From: Mesorhizobium sp.
GTDB taxonomy: Bacteria; Pseudomonadota; Alphaproteobacteria; Rhizobiales; Rhizobiaceae
Direction of reading: 5' to 3'
DNA: 33,238 nucleotides
Assembly: GCA_004020365.1 (NCBI GenBank)
Contig: SAQR01000061.1
Coordinates: 1-33,238, forward strand
Below, piece after piece: positions 6,862 to 15,561 of the stretch; position 1 is the stretch's first letter; the number at the start of each line of letters is the position of its first letter. The notes under the pieces were generated by a model. It made no database searches, was not told the origin of the DNA, and saw only the letters and a program-made list of their open reading frames with translations. A program made the translations under genes and the position numbers.

Positions 6862-8754
6862 TTGAAGACGTCGATCGCGACGGTGTCGATCGCCGGTGAC
6901 CTGGCGGAGAAATTCGCGGCAATTTCCGCCGCGGGCTTCGACGGTGTCGAAATCTTCGAGAACGATTTCCTCGCCTTTGACGGCTCACCGCGCGACGTCG
7001 GCCGAATGGCTGGTGACACAGGTCTGACCATAACGCTCTTCCAGCCGTTCAGGGATTTTGAGGGTTTGCCGGAGCCCCAGCGCAACCGCGCCTTTGATCG
7101 TGCCGAGCGCAAATTCGATGTCATGCAGGAACTCGGCACCGACCTGATGCTGGTATGCTCGTCGGTGTCGCCCGTCTCGCTTGGCGGGATCGACCGGGCG
7201 GCGGCGGATTTTCACGAGCTTGGCGAGCGCGCCGCCAAGCGCGGTTTGCGCGTCGGCTATGAGGCATTGGCCTGGGGGCGTCACGTCAACGATCATCGCG
7301 ATGCGTGGGAAATCGTGCGCAGGACTGACCATCCGAACGTCGGGCTGGTTCTCGATTCCTTCCACACGCTGGCCCGCAGGATTGAACTTGGCTCGATCCG
7401 TTCGATACCCGCGGACAAGATCTTCATAGTCCAACTCGCCGACGCGCCGCTGATCGAAATGGACTTGCTCTATTGGAGCCGGCACTTCCGCAACATGCCA
7501 GGCGAAGGTGATCTGCCGGTGCGACAGTTCATGCAGGCGGTCGCCGCAACCGGTTATGACGGCTATCTGTCGCTCGAGATTTTCAACGACCAGTTCCGTG
7601 GCGGGTCGGCAAAGGCGATCTCCGTCGACGGACGGCGTTCGCTCGTATGGTTGATGGATCAGGTGCGGCGTGAAGAACCGGCACTTGACATGGCTATCCC
7701 GCCCATGCCCGACCGCATCGGAGTTGGAGGGGTCGAGTTCATCGAGTTCGCGGCCGATCGCCAGGACGCCGGACAGCTTGGATCGCTGTTGCGCATGCTC
7801 GGCTTTGTCGAGGCCGGTCGGCACGTCTCGAAGGACGTCACGCTCTACCGCCAGGGCGAGATCAATATTGTCATCAATACCGAGCGGCAGGGCTTTGCCC
7901 ATTCTTCCTTTGTTGTCCATGGCACGTCGGCATACGCGATGGGCCTGAAGGTCGAGGACGCCGCCGCCACTGTGGCGCGCGCCGAGGCACTGGGCGCCGA
8001 GATCTTTCACCAGCGGGTCGGACCCGGCGAGTTGTCGATCCCGGCGATCCGCGGCGTCGGCGGCGGACTGATCTACTTCCTCGATGCCAGGACCGACCTG
8101 GCGAAGGTCTGGGACATAGAGTTCACGCCGGTCATGCCGGCAAGTTCCGGCAATGGCGTCGGCCTCACCCGTATCGATCATGTCGGGCAGACCATGGCAC
8201 AGGAGGAGATGCCGAGTTGGCTGCTGTTTTATGTCTCGATCTTCAGGACGACCAAAACCCCGATGGTCGACATTGTCGATCCGGCCGGCCTCGTGCGCAG
8301 TCAAGTGATCGAAGGTCTGGACAAGCGCTTCCGCCTCACGCTGAACGGCGCCGAGAGTCACCGCACCCTGGCCGGCCATTTCATCGCCGAAACCTTTGGT
8401 TCCGGCGTCCAGCATCTGGCACTCGCAACGGATGACATCTTTGCGACGGCGGCGAAGCTGCAGGCCAACGGCTTCGAACCGCTTCAGATATCGATGAACT
8501 ACTACGATGACGTGGAAGCGCGCTTCGGTTTGGATCCGGAGGTCGCCGATCGGTTACGCTCAGCCAATATCCTTTATGATCGCGACGACACCGGCGAATT
8601 CTTCCAGCTCTATGCGCCGACATTCGGAGAAGGGTTTATTATCGAGTTCGTTGAACGGCGCGGCGCGTATGCAGGATATGGTGCGCCGAACGCACCATTC
8701 CGCATCGCCGCGCAAAAACGGCTGATGCGGCCCAAAGGAATGCCAAAGCTATGA
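6862..8754 (+). CDS. quiC: 3-Dehydroshikimate dehydratase, QuiC type (sugar-isomerase-like domain fused to an HPPD-like domain)
   Basis: This 630-residue fusion converts 3-dehydroshikimate to protocatechuate, linking the quinate and beta-ketoadipate pathways. Residues 1 to about 265 form a xylose-isomerase-like TIM barrel with metal ligands Glu134 ('GYEALAWG'), Asp165 ('LVLDSFH'), Gln191 ('IVQLADAP') and Glu239 ('LSLEIFND'). Residues about 285-630 form a two-module VOC domain like 4-hydroxyphenylpyruvate dioxygenase. It keeps a His440 ('RIDHVGQ'), His518 ('VQHLAL'), Glu595 ('IIEFVER') metal triad. The start is TTG: a strong AGGGAGGAGG lies just upstream and the next in-frame ATG would remove the first strands of the barrel. 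The stop overlaps the pcaD start as ATGA. Confidence 0.93.
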   Translation: MKTSIATVSIAGDLAEKFAAISAAGFDGVEIFENDFLAFDGSPRDVGRMAGDTGLTITLFQPFRDFEGLPEPQRNRAFDRAERKFDVMQELGTDLMLVCSSVSPVSLGGIDRAAADFHELGERAAKRGLRVGYEALAWGRHVNDHRDAWEIVRRTDHPNVGLVLDSFHTLARRIELGSIRSIPADKIFIVQLADAPLIEMDLLYWSRHFRNMPGEGDLPVRQFMQAVAATGYDGYLSLEIFNDQFRGGSAKAISVDGRRSLVWLMDQVRREEPALDMAIPPMPDRIGVGGVEFIEFAADRQDAGQLGSLLRMLGFVEAGRHVSKDVTLYRQGEINIVINTERQGFAHSSFVVHGTSAYAMGLKVEDAAATVARAEALGAEIFHQRVGPGELSIPAIRGVGGGLIYFLDARTDLAKVWDIEFTPVMPASSGNGVGLTRIDHVGQTMAQEEMPSWLLFYVSIFRTTKTPMVDIVDPAGLVRSQVIEGLDKRFRLTLNGAESHRTLAGHFIAETFGSGVQHLALATDDIFATAAKLQANGFEPLQISMNYYDDVEARFGLDPEVADRLRSANILYDRDDTGEFFQLYAPTFGEGFIIEFVERRGAYAGYGAPNAPFRIAAQKRLMRPKGMPKL

Positions 8755-9560
8755 CGGATATGAACTTTGCTCGCAATAATGGCGCGACGATCCACTACCG
8801 GCATCGCCCCACAGCCGGCAGGCCGACGGTCGTCTTCGCGAACTCGCTCGGCACGGATATGCGCATCTGGAACGAGGTCGAGCGAAGGCTCGCCGACGAC
8901 TGTACGTGCGTTGCGTTCGACAAGCGCGGACACGGCCTGAGCGAACTGGGTGACGCGCCGCAAACGATCGAGACCCATGCAACGGACCTTGCAGGGCTGC
9001 TCGACCATCTCAGAGTAAAGCGCGCGGTGATCTGCGGGCTTTCGATCGGCGGGGTCATTGCGCAATGCCTTTACAGGACGCGGCCGGATTTGATCGAAGG
9101 GTTGATCCTTTGCGATACGGCAGCAAAAATCGGTACGGCCGAGATGTGGAACGGGCGCATCAACGCGACCCTGTCGCAGGGCATCGCGAGCTTTGCCGAC
9201 GACGTGATGCGAAAATGGTTCACGCCGGATTTCCACAAGCATCGCGGCGAGGAACTGGCGGGGTATAAAACGATGCTGACGCGCCAGGATCCGGCCGGCT
9301 ACGCCGCTGCCTGCGCGGCTATGCGCGATGCCGATTTCACCGCGACGACCGCCGCGATCAAAGTGCCGACACTCTGCATTGTCGGCGATCAGGACGGATC
9401 GACGCCGCCTGAACTGGTGGAATCGCTGGCCCGCTCAATCCCTGCCGCACGGTTCGAGGTCATTGCCGGTGCGGGCCACATCCCATGCGTCGAGCAGCCG
9501 GAAAGGCTCGCCGGGCTGATCCGTGGCTTCCTGGACGACATGGCAAGAGAGCGCAAATGA
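8751..9560 (+). CDS. pcaD: 3-Oxoadipate enol-lactonase
   Basis: This 269-residue alpha/beta-hydrolase opens beta-ketoadipate enol-lactone to beta-ketoadipate. It has the oxyanion region 'VFANSLGTD', nucleophile Ser98 in 'CGLSIGG', an acid in 'VGDQDGSTPPE' (around Asp215) and His243 in 'AGAGHIPCVEQP'. All are placed as in PcaD. It is translationally coupled to quiC upstream and pcaC downstream by four-base overlaps. The protein is not fused to PcaC, unlike the PcaL fusions of actinobacteria. Confidence 0.95.
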   Translation: MTDMNFARNNGATIHYRHRPTAGRPTVVFANSLGTDMRIWNEVERRLADDCTCVAFDKRGHGLSELGDAPQTIETHATDLAGLLDHLRVKRAVICGLSIGGVIAQCLYRTRPDLIEGLILCDTAAKIGTAEMWNGRINATLSQGIASFADDVMRKWFTPDFHKHRGEELAGYKTMLTRQDPAGYAAACAAMRDADFTATTAAIKVPTLCIVGDQDGSTPPELVESLARSIPAARFEVIAGAGHIPCVEQPERLAGLIRGFLDDMARERK

Positions 9561-9955
9561 GCAAGCCACGACACGGTGACCGATACGTCGAAGGGATGGC
9601 GACGCGCCGTTCGGTATTGGGTGACGCCCATGTCGACCGCGCAGAGGCGGCCAAGACCGAATTCGACATTCCTTTCCAGGAACTGATCACGGAGGCTGCA
9701 TGGAGCCACGTCTGGTCGCGGCCTGATATCACCAGGCGCGAGCGTTCCATGATCACCATCGCGCTGCTCGCCGCGCTGAAGCAGGACGAAGAGGTTGCGA
9801 TGCATATCCGCGCCAGCGTCAATACCGGGGCGACGCGCGACGACATACGCGAGGCGCTGCTGCATGTGGCAATCTATGCCGGGATACCCGCGGCAAATCA
9901 TGCGATGAAAATCGCCAGGAAGACGTTCGACGAAATCGACACTCAAGCCGGCTAA
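9557..9955 (+). CDS. pcaC: 4-Carboxymuconolactone decarboxylase
   Basis: The 132-residue protein belongs to the AhpD-like carboxymuconolactone decarboxylase family and turns gamma-carboxymuconolactone into beta-ketoadipate enol-lactone. Typical features are '[21 protein letters not shown]' split over residues 7-27, '[20 protein letters not shown]' and the C-terminal helix with '[17 protein letters not shown]'. The start at 9557 overlaps the pcaD stop. An upstream in-frame ATG at 9485 lies within pcaD and adds an unrelated Arg-rich tail, so I rejected it. Confidence 0.95.
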   Translation: MSKPRHGDRYVEGMATRRSVLGDAHVDRAEAAKTEFDIPFQELITEAAWSHVWSRPDITRRERSMITIALLAALKQDEEVAMHIRASVNTGATRDDIREALLHVAIYAGIPAANHAMKIARKTFDEIDTQAG

Positions 9956-9957
9956 GC

Positions 9958-10716
9958 ATGACCAGATCGCGCTTTCCCGCCAACCGCCCGCCGGAAATCG
10001 GCGCCTTCTTTCAGCGCGACCGCAACTGGCATCCGCAGGCCTTCACACCAGCCTACAAGACTTCCGTGCTGCGCTCGCCGCAACGGCCGCTTCTTTCCCT
10101 CGACAACACCCTGTCGGAGCTTACCGGGCCGGTCTTCGGCCACAATATTCTCGGCGAACTGGACAATGACCTCATCCACAATTTTGCCGGGCCGGGCGAA
10201 AGCGCGATCGGGCCGCGCATCCTCGTCTATGGCCGCCTGCTCGACGAGCGCGGCATCGGCGTCGCCGGTGCGCTGCTGGAGGTATGGCAGGCCAACGCCG
10301 GCGGACGCTATCGACACAAGAAGGAGACTTATCTCGCGCCACTCGATCCGAACTTCGGCGGCTGCGGCCGCACCATCACCGGCGAGGATGGCTCCTATTG
10401 TTTCCGCACGATCCAGCCGGGGCCATATCCTTGGCCCAACGGACCCAACGACTGGCGTCCAGCTCACATCCATTTCTCGATCTTCGGGCACGGCTTCGCG
10501 CAGCGCTTGATCACCCAGATGTATTTCGAGGGCGACCCGATGATCTGGAGGTGCCCGATCGTGCGGACCATCAACGACCGTCGCGCCATTGAAGGCCTCA
10601 CCGCCGCGCTCGACATGGAGGCAACGATACCGATGGATGCGCGGGCATACAAATTCGACATTGTACTGCGCGGCCGCCGCTCGAAGCTGTTCGAAAACCG
10701 CATCGAGGGCAACTGA
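9958..10716 (+). CDS. pcaH: Protocatechuate 3,4-dioxygenase beta subunit
   Basis: The 252-residue beta subunit carries the non-haem Fe(III) site. The four ligands are visible as Tyr118 ('GGRYRHK'), Tyr157 ('GPYPWP') and His170 and His172 ('PAHIHFS'), with the same spacing as in characterised enzymes. With PcaG it performs intradiol cleavage of protocatechuate to beta-carboxy-cis,cis-muconate. It starts two bases after pcaC, and its stop overlaps the pcaG start by one base (TGATGG), so subunit expression is coupled. Confidence 0.97.
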   Translation: MTRSRFPANRPPEIGAFFQRDRNWHPQAFTPAYKTSVLRSPQRPLLSLDNTLSELTGPVFGHNILGELDNDLIHNFAGPGESAIGPRILVYGRLLDERGIGVAGALLEVWQANAGGRYRHKKETYLAPLDPNFGGCGRTITGEDGSYCFRTIQPGPYPWPNGPNDWRPAHIHFSIFGHGFAQRLITQMYFEGDPMIWRCPIVRTINDRRAIEGLTAALDMEATIPMDARAYKFDIVLRGRRSKLFENRIEGN

Positions 10717-11330
10717 TGGTCCAGACCCTCGGTCGGCTGAAGGAAAGCGCCTCGCAGACCGCGGGACCCTACGTCCACATCGGGCTGACGCCCAACTTTG
10801 CCGGTATCGCGGGCGTCTATAAACGCGACCTTGGCACCGCGATGGTCAACGACAAGACCAGGGGCGAACGCATCAGGGTCAACATCCGGGTGATCGACGG
10901 CGCCGGCTCGCCGCTGAAAGACGCGCTTGTCGAGATCTGGCAGGCGGACGCCGCCGGCATCTACAATTCGCCCTCAGATCTGCGCGGCTCCGCCGACCCG
11001 AATTTTACCGGCTGGGGCCGGCTGCCCACCGACATGACGACGGGCGAATGCATGTTCGAAACCATCAAACCCGGTCGCGTGCCGTTTTTTGACGGCCGCA
11101 AGATGGCGCCGCATTTGACGGTCTGGATCGTCGCGCGTGGAATCAACATTGGCCTTCACACCCGCATGTATTTCGGCGACGAGGAAACCGCCAACGCCGA
11201 GGATCCCGTCCTGATGCGCATCGAGCAGAAAGAGCGCGTGTCGACGCTGGTCGCGCCGCGCGATGGCGACATCTATAAGTTCGACATTCATCTCCAGGGC
11301 ATCAACGAGACCGTCTTCTTCGACATATGA
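10716..11330 (+). CDS. pcaG: Protocatechuate 3,4-dioxygenase alpha subunit
   Basis: This 204-residue alpha subunit has the same beta-sandwich as PcaH ('SQTAGPYVHIGLTPNF', 'ALVEIWQADAAGIYN', 'PNFTGWGR'). It lacks the iron ligands, as is usual: the His-x-His position reads 'PHLTVWI'. It completes the PcaHG dioxygenase and contributes to the substrate pocket. The stop overlaps the pcaB start by four bases (ATGA). Confidence 0.97.
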   Translation: MVQTLGRLKESASQTAGPYVHIGLTPNFAGIAGVYKRDLGTAMVNDKTRGERIRVNIRVIDGAGSPLKDALVEIWQADAAGIYNSPSDLRGSADPNFTGWGRLPTDMTTGECMFETIKPGRVPFFDGRKMAPHLTVWIVARGINIGLHTRMYFGDEETANAEDPVLMRIEQKERVSTLVAPRDGDIYKFDIHLQGINETVFFDI

Positions 11331-12385
11331 TCGCAGCATTCGACAATCCCCTCCTGTCCGGGCTTCTCGGCGATGAGAAGATGGCGACGCTGCTCGGCGT
11401 CGAGGCCGAACTTGCGACGATGCTGCAATTCGAGAAAGCGCTCGCCGACGCACAAGGTGCACTCGGCATCGTCCCGGCGGCTACAGCAAGCGCCATCGGG
11501 CGCGTCCTCGACAACTTCCGGCCGGAAATCCAGGCACTGAGGGACGCAACGGCGCGCGACGGCGTCATCGTGCCGGAACTCGTGCGGCAGATCAGGCATG
11601 CTGTCGGAGAGCCGCATTCGGAGCATGTGCATTTCGGTGCGACTAGCCAGGACGTGATCGACACGGCCATGATCCTGAGAATTCGCGCCTGTATCGACCT
11701 GTTGGAAGAAAGGCTTTCGGCCCTGGTGGTCGCCTTCGCCGATCTCGGCCATCGGTTTGGCGATCGCCCGCTGATGGCCCGAACCCGAATGCAGGCAGCG
11801 ATTCCGATTTCCGTGGCCGACCGCGTCACAAGCTGGCGCGAACCGCTCGTGCGCCACCACGAGCGGCTTCAATCGGTGCGAGGATCGGTTCTCGTCGTCC
11901 AGTTCGGCGGCGCCGTCGGGACACTCGAGAAGTTCGCAGACAAGGGCGCCGCCATCCGTGCCGCGCTGGCCCGGCGCTTGAGCCTCCGCGACGCGCCGCA
12001 ATGGCACAGCCAGCGCGACCGCATCGCTGAGCTGGCCAACTGGCTGTCGCTTGTCACGGGCGGCCTCGGCAAGTTCGGGCAGGACATTGCACTGATGGCG
12101 CAGGCAGGCGACGAGCTGCAACGGGCGGCCGGCGGTTCGTCGTCCGCCATGGCGCACAAGCGCAATCCCATCGACGCCGAGATGCTGGTGACGCTTGCCC
12201 GGTTCAACGCAGTCCAATTGTCGGGAATGCATCATGCGCTGATCCATGAGCAAGAGCGCTCTGGTGCAGCCTGGACGCTGGAATGGTTGATCCTGCCGCA
12301 GATGCTCATGGCGGCCGGAGCATCGACTTGTGTCGCGGACAGGCTGGTCCGAACCATAGCGGCAATCGGAGGCAAGGTCGGCTGA
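11327..12385 (+). CDS. pcaB: 3-Carboxy-cis,cis-muconate cycloisomerase
   Basis: The 352-residue protein is a fumarase/aspartase superfamily enzyme that lactonises beta-carboxymuconate to gamma-carboxymuconolactone. Signatures are 'HFGATSQDVIDTAM' near residue 105 and the superfamily loop 'GSSSAMAHKRNPIDAEM' near residue 270 with the catalytic Ser. The length agrees with rhizobial PcaB, which lacks the long C-terminal extension of other bacteria. It is the last gene of the rightward catabolic operon and converges with the Gfo/Idh gene, leaving only five bases between stop codons, so no separate terminator fits there. Confidence 0.95.
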   Translation: MIAAFDNPLLSGLLGDEKMATLLGVEAELATMLQFEKALADAQGALGIVPAATASAIGRVLDNFRPEIQALRDATARDGVIVPELVRQIRHAVGEPHSEHVHFGATSQDVIDTAMILRIRACIDLLEERLSALVVAFADLGHRFGDRPLMARTRMQAAIPISVADRVTSWREPLVRHHERLQSVRGSVLVVQFGGAVGTLEKFADKGAAIRAALARRLSLRDAPQWHSQRDRIAELANWLSLVTGGLGKFGQDIALMAQAGDELQRAAGGSSSAMAHKRNPIDAEMLVTLARFNAVQLSGMHHALIHEQERSGAAWTLEWLILPQMLMAAGASTCVADRLVRTIAAIGGKVG

Positions 12386-12390
12386 TCCCA

Positions 12391-13518
12391 CTAGAGCGGG
12401 GGGCGTCCGCTCTCGCAGGCATCGAGTGGGTTGGAAATGGCCGTGCCCTGGTTTGCCGATAATTGTGCGGCCATACCCATGGCGACAGCTTTCCAGCCAT
12501 CATCCAACGTCACCTCAACCGGCCCCTCGCCTCGCAGGGCGGCGCAGAACCGCTGATGCTGGTAGAAAGTCGAGCCGTTGTGATCGCCAGCCGTCAGCAA
12601 TTGTGGGTCGACCGGGATCTCGATGGTGTACGGTCCCTGCGGAGAGCGCGGGCTGACGATCAGCTGCGGCGTCGGCGCCGCGCCGAGATGAGCTGGCCAG
12701 AAGCGGCCGGGACCCGGCACCAGGCATTCGACTTTACCTCGCGCACCGACGGCGCTGATTTCCTCCTGATAGCGGCTGCCCTCTGCATACATGCATAGTT
12801 CCAGCATGGCGCGCGCGCCGCTGGCGAAATCGACCAGCACGTAGCCGCAATCCCAGATATCGGGTGTCTCGCCATCATAATTTTCGTCGAGATGGTTCAC
12901 TTCCTGTCCGGCCGACGCCATGATTCTTACCGGTTCCGATTTCAGGATCAGCCGCATGAGATCGAAGAAATGGCAGCATTTTTCGACGAATGTGCCTCCC
13001 GATCGACGGTTGAAGCGGTTCCAGTGGGCGACCTTGTCCAGGAATGGGTAGCGATGTTCGCGGATTGTCAGCATCCGGATGCCGCCGGTGGCGTTCTGCG
13101 CCTGCTCGATGAATCGAGCGACCGGCGGCATATAGCGGTATTCCATCGCGACCCAGACTGGTGCGGTATAGGTCGTGGCGAACGCCTTCACCGCGGCTGC
13201 GTCGACCGGATCGGTGAAAAGCGGCTTCTCGACCAGGATGGGCAGCGCACGGATAGCAGCGATTTCCTTGAGCTGTGCGAAATGCACATAGTTCGGACTG
13301 GCGATGAGCAAGCAGTCGACGCGCGGATCGGCCGCCACCTCCGCGACCGAGCCGGCGATCGACGCTTGCGGGGCAAAGTCTGCCGCGCGTGCGCGCATCG
13401 TCGCGTCGGGCTCGAAGATCGCCGCGACGCCGACCTCGGGCAGCAGCGCGATATTGCGAAGATGCTCCTGCCCCATCATGCCGCAGCCGATGATGCCGTA
13501 GGAAATGTGCTTCGCCAT
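12391..13518 (-). CDS. Gfo/Idh/MocA family NAD(P)-dependent oxidoreductase
   Basis: This 375-residue protein has an N-terminal Rossmann fold ('GIIGCGMMGQEH', residues 8-19) and the family signature 'VEKPLF' at 96-101. Its C-terminal alpha/beta domain contains 'GGTFVEKCCHFFD' with the probable catalytic His. Family members oxidise or reduce sugars, inositols and related polyols. No closer substrate can be read from the sequence. It starts nine bases after the GntR gene and is probably in its operon. The neighbouring flavin monooxygenase pair suggests a shared small catabolic route, but this is inference. Confidence 0.9.
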   Translation of the reverse strand: MAKHISYGIIGCGMMGQEHLRNIALLPEVGVAAIFEPDATMRARAADFAPQASIAGSVAEVAADPRVDCLLIASPNYVHFAQLKEIAAIRALPILVEKPLFTDPVDAAAVKAFATTYTAPVWVAMEYRYMPPVARFIEQAQNATGGIRMLTIREHRYPFLDKVAHWNRFNRRSGGTFVEKCCHFFDLMRLILKSEPVRIMASAGQEVNHLDENYDGETPDIWDCGYVLVDFASGARAMLELCMYAEGSRYQEEISAVGARGKVECLVPGPGRFWPAHLGAAPTPQLIVSPRSPQGPYTIEIPVDPQLLTAGDHNGSTFYQHQRFCAALRGEGPVEVTLDDGWKAVAMGMAAQLSANQGTAISNPLDACESGRPPL

Positions 13519-13527
13519 AGCCGTTCC

Positions 13528-14238
13528 TTATCGCAGCCGCGCGACGTAGCGTGCGACACCATGATCAAACCAGGTCCTGGAAAACTCCGCGCTGGCGCCG
13601 TCCTGCATCCAGCCGGTACGCTCGATGAAGCCGGCGGCGGCGCCCGGCGCGAGGCCGAACTCAGGCGGCGCCCATCCGGGCACCTGGCCGACCCCGACGC
13701 GGTCCTCTGCACGCAAGATCCAGATGCCGAGCGCCTTGCGGTAGTAGAGATAGAGCGAGTCCGACAGTTCTTCGATAGCAACCGTCTCCGCTCGGGAGCC
13801 GTCGAGCCAGACCTCCTCCAGCGCCGCCGGCTTGCCGCCGAGGCTCCGCAGCCGTCTTATTCTATGGGCCTCGCTGCTCGACCCGAACACCGGCAGGTCC
13901 ATCGGTTTCGCCAGCCGATCGACTGACAGAACGCGCGCCGTCGGCAGCCCGCCTCCCTCCAGGAGTTCCAGCCGGAACATGGAATAGACACTGGCCACGT
14001 CGGGTTGCGACCGCACATAGTTGCCGGAACCCTGGATGCGACTGAGTAAGCCCTTGCGCTCGAGATCGCCGAGCGCCTTGCGCAAAGTACCGACCGCTAT
14101 TCCAAGGCCTGCAGCCATGTCGCGCTCCGGCGGAAGCTTCTCGCCCTCGATCATCCGCCCGGCCGCGATCTCGCGAATGAGCATTTCGCTGACCTTTTGA
14201 TGCATCGGAAGCGCGTAGGCGTTTCTGGACGTGGTCAC
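13528..14238 (-). CDS. GntR family transcriptional regulator with UTRA ligand domain
   Basis: The protein has a winged helix at about residues 10-75 ('MLIREIAAGRMIEGEKLPPERDM' across two helices, 'GIAVGTLRKALGDLERKGLLSR', 'GSGNYV'). A UTRA-type effector domain of the HutC subfamily follows. I chose GTG at 14238, giving 236 residues, because GGAG lies five to six bases before it and the domain starts soon after. The in-frame ATG at 14337 would add a Cys-rich tail and overlap the divergent gene. It probably controls the Gfo/Idh gene below it and the divergent monooxygenase genes. Confidence 0.88.
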   Translation of the reverse strand: MTTSRNAYALPMHQKVSEMLIREIAAGRMIEGEKLPPERDMAAGLGIAVGTLRKALGDLERKGLLSRIQGSGNYVRSQPDVASVYSMFRLELLEGGGLPTARVLSVDRLAKPMDLPVFGSSSEAHRIRRLRSLGGKPAALEEVWLDGSRAETVAIEELSDSLYLYYRKALGIWILRAEDRVGVGQVPGWAPPEFGLAPGAAAGFIERTGWMQDGASAEFSRTWFDHGVARYVARLR

Positions 14239-14255
14239 ATCGTCTCCAACGCAAA

Positions 14256-14272
14256 ATTGATACACTATTGAT
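14256..14272. promoter_or_regulatory. Tandem ATTGAT repeat between the GntR gene and the monooxygenase gene
   Basis: ATTGATACACTATTGAT consists of two ATTGAT hexamers starting 11 bases apart, about one turn of the helix. It lies 18 bases from the GntR start and upstream of the divergent LLM gene, inside the only promoter space for both. It may be the GntR operator or overlap the LLM promoter. The short length leaves chance possible. Confidence 0.3.
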
Positions 14273-14336
14273 CTACACAAACACGAATGATATGCAACAG
14301 GGAAATCCAGTCTCTGACAGAGAGGGAGTGCCGACA

Positions 14337-15494
14337 TTGACGGTCGTTCCGGTGACGTCCGCAGATCTCGATGCTGCTGAAGTGTCGTGGTTTTCCGTTT
14401 TGTGTTCCGATGATTTCCGCTATCTCGGCGTACCGGATGGTACGCTGCGGTCGAGTTGGGAGCACTGCTCCGATATCGTCAAGACAGCCGAAGGACTGGG
14501 CTTTCGCAATATCCTGTGTCCCTCGTCCTATCAGGTTGGCCAGGATACTCTGTCCTTCGTGGCGGGCTGCGCTCCGATAACCCATTCGATCAACTTTCTC
14601 GCGGCGGTGCGTTGCGGCGAAATGCAACCGATCATGCTGGCGCGCACGCTCGCGACGCTCGACCACATGCTGAAGGGCAGATTGACTATAAACGTCATCT
14701 CTTCCGACTTTCCCGGCGAAGTCGCCGACAGCCGCTTCCGCTATCAGCGTTCGCGCGAGGTCATCGAGATCCTGCGTCAGGCCTGGACGCGCGACGAAAT
14801 CGACCATCAGGGCGAGGTCTACCAATTTGGGAAAGTAACCGCCGACCCCGCAAAGCCCTACCAACAGAATGGCGGGCCGCTGCTCTATTTCGGTGGCTAT
14901 TCGCCCGACGCGCTCGAACTCTGCGGCGCACAGTGCGACGTGTATCTGATGTGGCCGGAGGCGAAGGACGTGTTGGCGCACCGCATGCGTGATGTTCACG
15001 AGCGTGCAGCCGCCCATGGCCGCACATTGGATTATGGGCTGCGCGTCCACGTGATTGTGCGCGACACCGAAGCCGAAGCCCGCGAATATGCCGAAGAGCT
15101 GGTTTCGAAACTCGACGACGAGCAGGGCAGAGTTATCCGCGCCCGCGCACTGGACGCGACCTCCCTGGGCGTCGCGCACCAGGCAAAGAACCGCGCCGGC
15201 GCCGACGCACACGGCTATGTCGAGCGGCATCTGTGGACCGGCGTTGGCCGCGCACGCTCTGGTTGTGGCGCCGCGATCGTCGGCTCGACCGACCAGGTCA
15301 TGTGCGAGATCGAGGAATACCGGAAAATGGGCATCCGCGCCTTCATCTTCTCCGGCTATCCGCATCTCGATGAGGCCTTGTCCTTCGGCAAGCGCGTGCT
15401 GCCGAACATCAACACCTGCTCGCTGCCGCATGCCTATGGCCGGGTGCCGGACATCACCCCGCCGACTCCGCTCGGAACCGGGGAGCGGCGATGA
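14337..15494 (+). CDS. LLM class flavin-dependent monooxygenase (alkanesulfonate monooxygenase-like)
   Basis: This protein of about 385 residues has the bacterial luciferase-like TIM barrel, with 'SWFSVLCSDDFRYLG' near the start, 'TAEGLGFRNILCPS', 'RTLATLDHMLKGRLTINV' and 'SDFPGEVADSRFRYQRSREVIEIL'. It resembles the SsuD group, which uses reduced FMN and oxygen. A flavin reductase gene follows, so this is probably the oxygenase of a two-component system. The substrate is unknown; no sulfonate transporter is nearby. The start is uncertain. I prefer TTG at 14337 because GAGGGAG lies eight bases upstream, but ATG at 14292 and GTG at 14328 are in frame. Confidence 0.9.
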   Translation: MTVVPVTSADLDAAEVSWFSVLCSDDFRYLGVPDGTLRSSWEHCSDIVKTAEGLGFRNILCPSSYQVGQDTLSFVAGCAPITHSINFLAAVRCGEMQPIMLARTLATLDHMLKGRLTINVISSDFPGEVADSRFRYQRSREVIEILRQAWTRDEIDHQGEVYQFGKVTADPAKPYQQNGGPLLYFGGYSPDALELCGAQCDVYLMWPEAKDVLAHRMRDVHERAAAHGRTLDYGLRVHVIVRDTEAEAREYAEELVSKLDDEQGRVIRARALDATSLGVAHQAKNRAGADAHGYVERHLWTGVGRARSGCGAAIVGSTDQVMCEIEEYRKMGIRAFIFSGYPHLDEALSFGKRVLPNINTCSLPHAYGRVPDITPPTPLGTGERR

Positions 15495-15561
15495 TGATGC
15501 TGCGAATGCGCCTCAGCGAGATCGAAGCTTCCACCGCAGCCCCTGGCCAGGAGGGCGCCTG

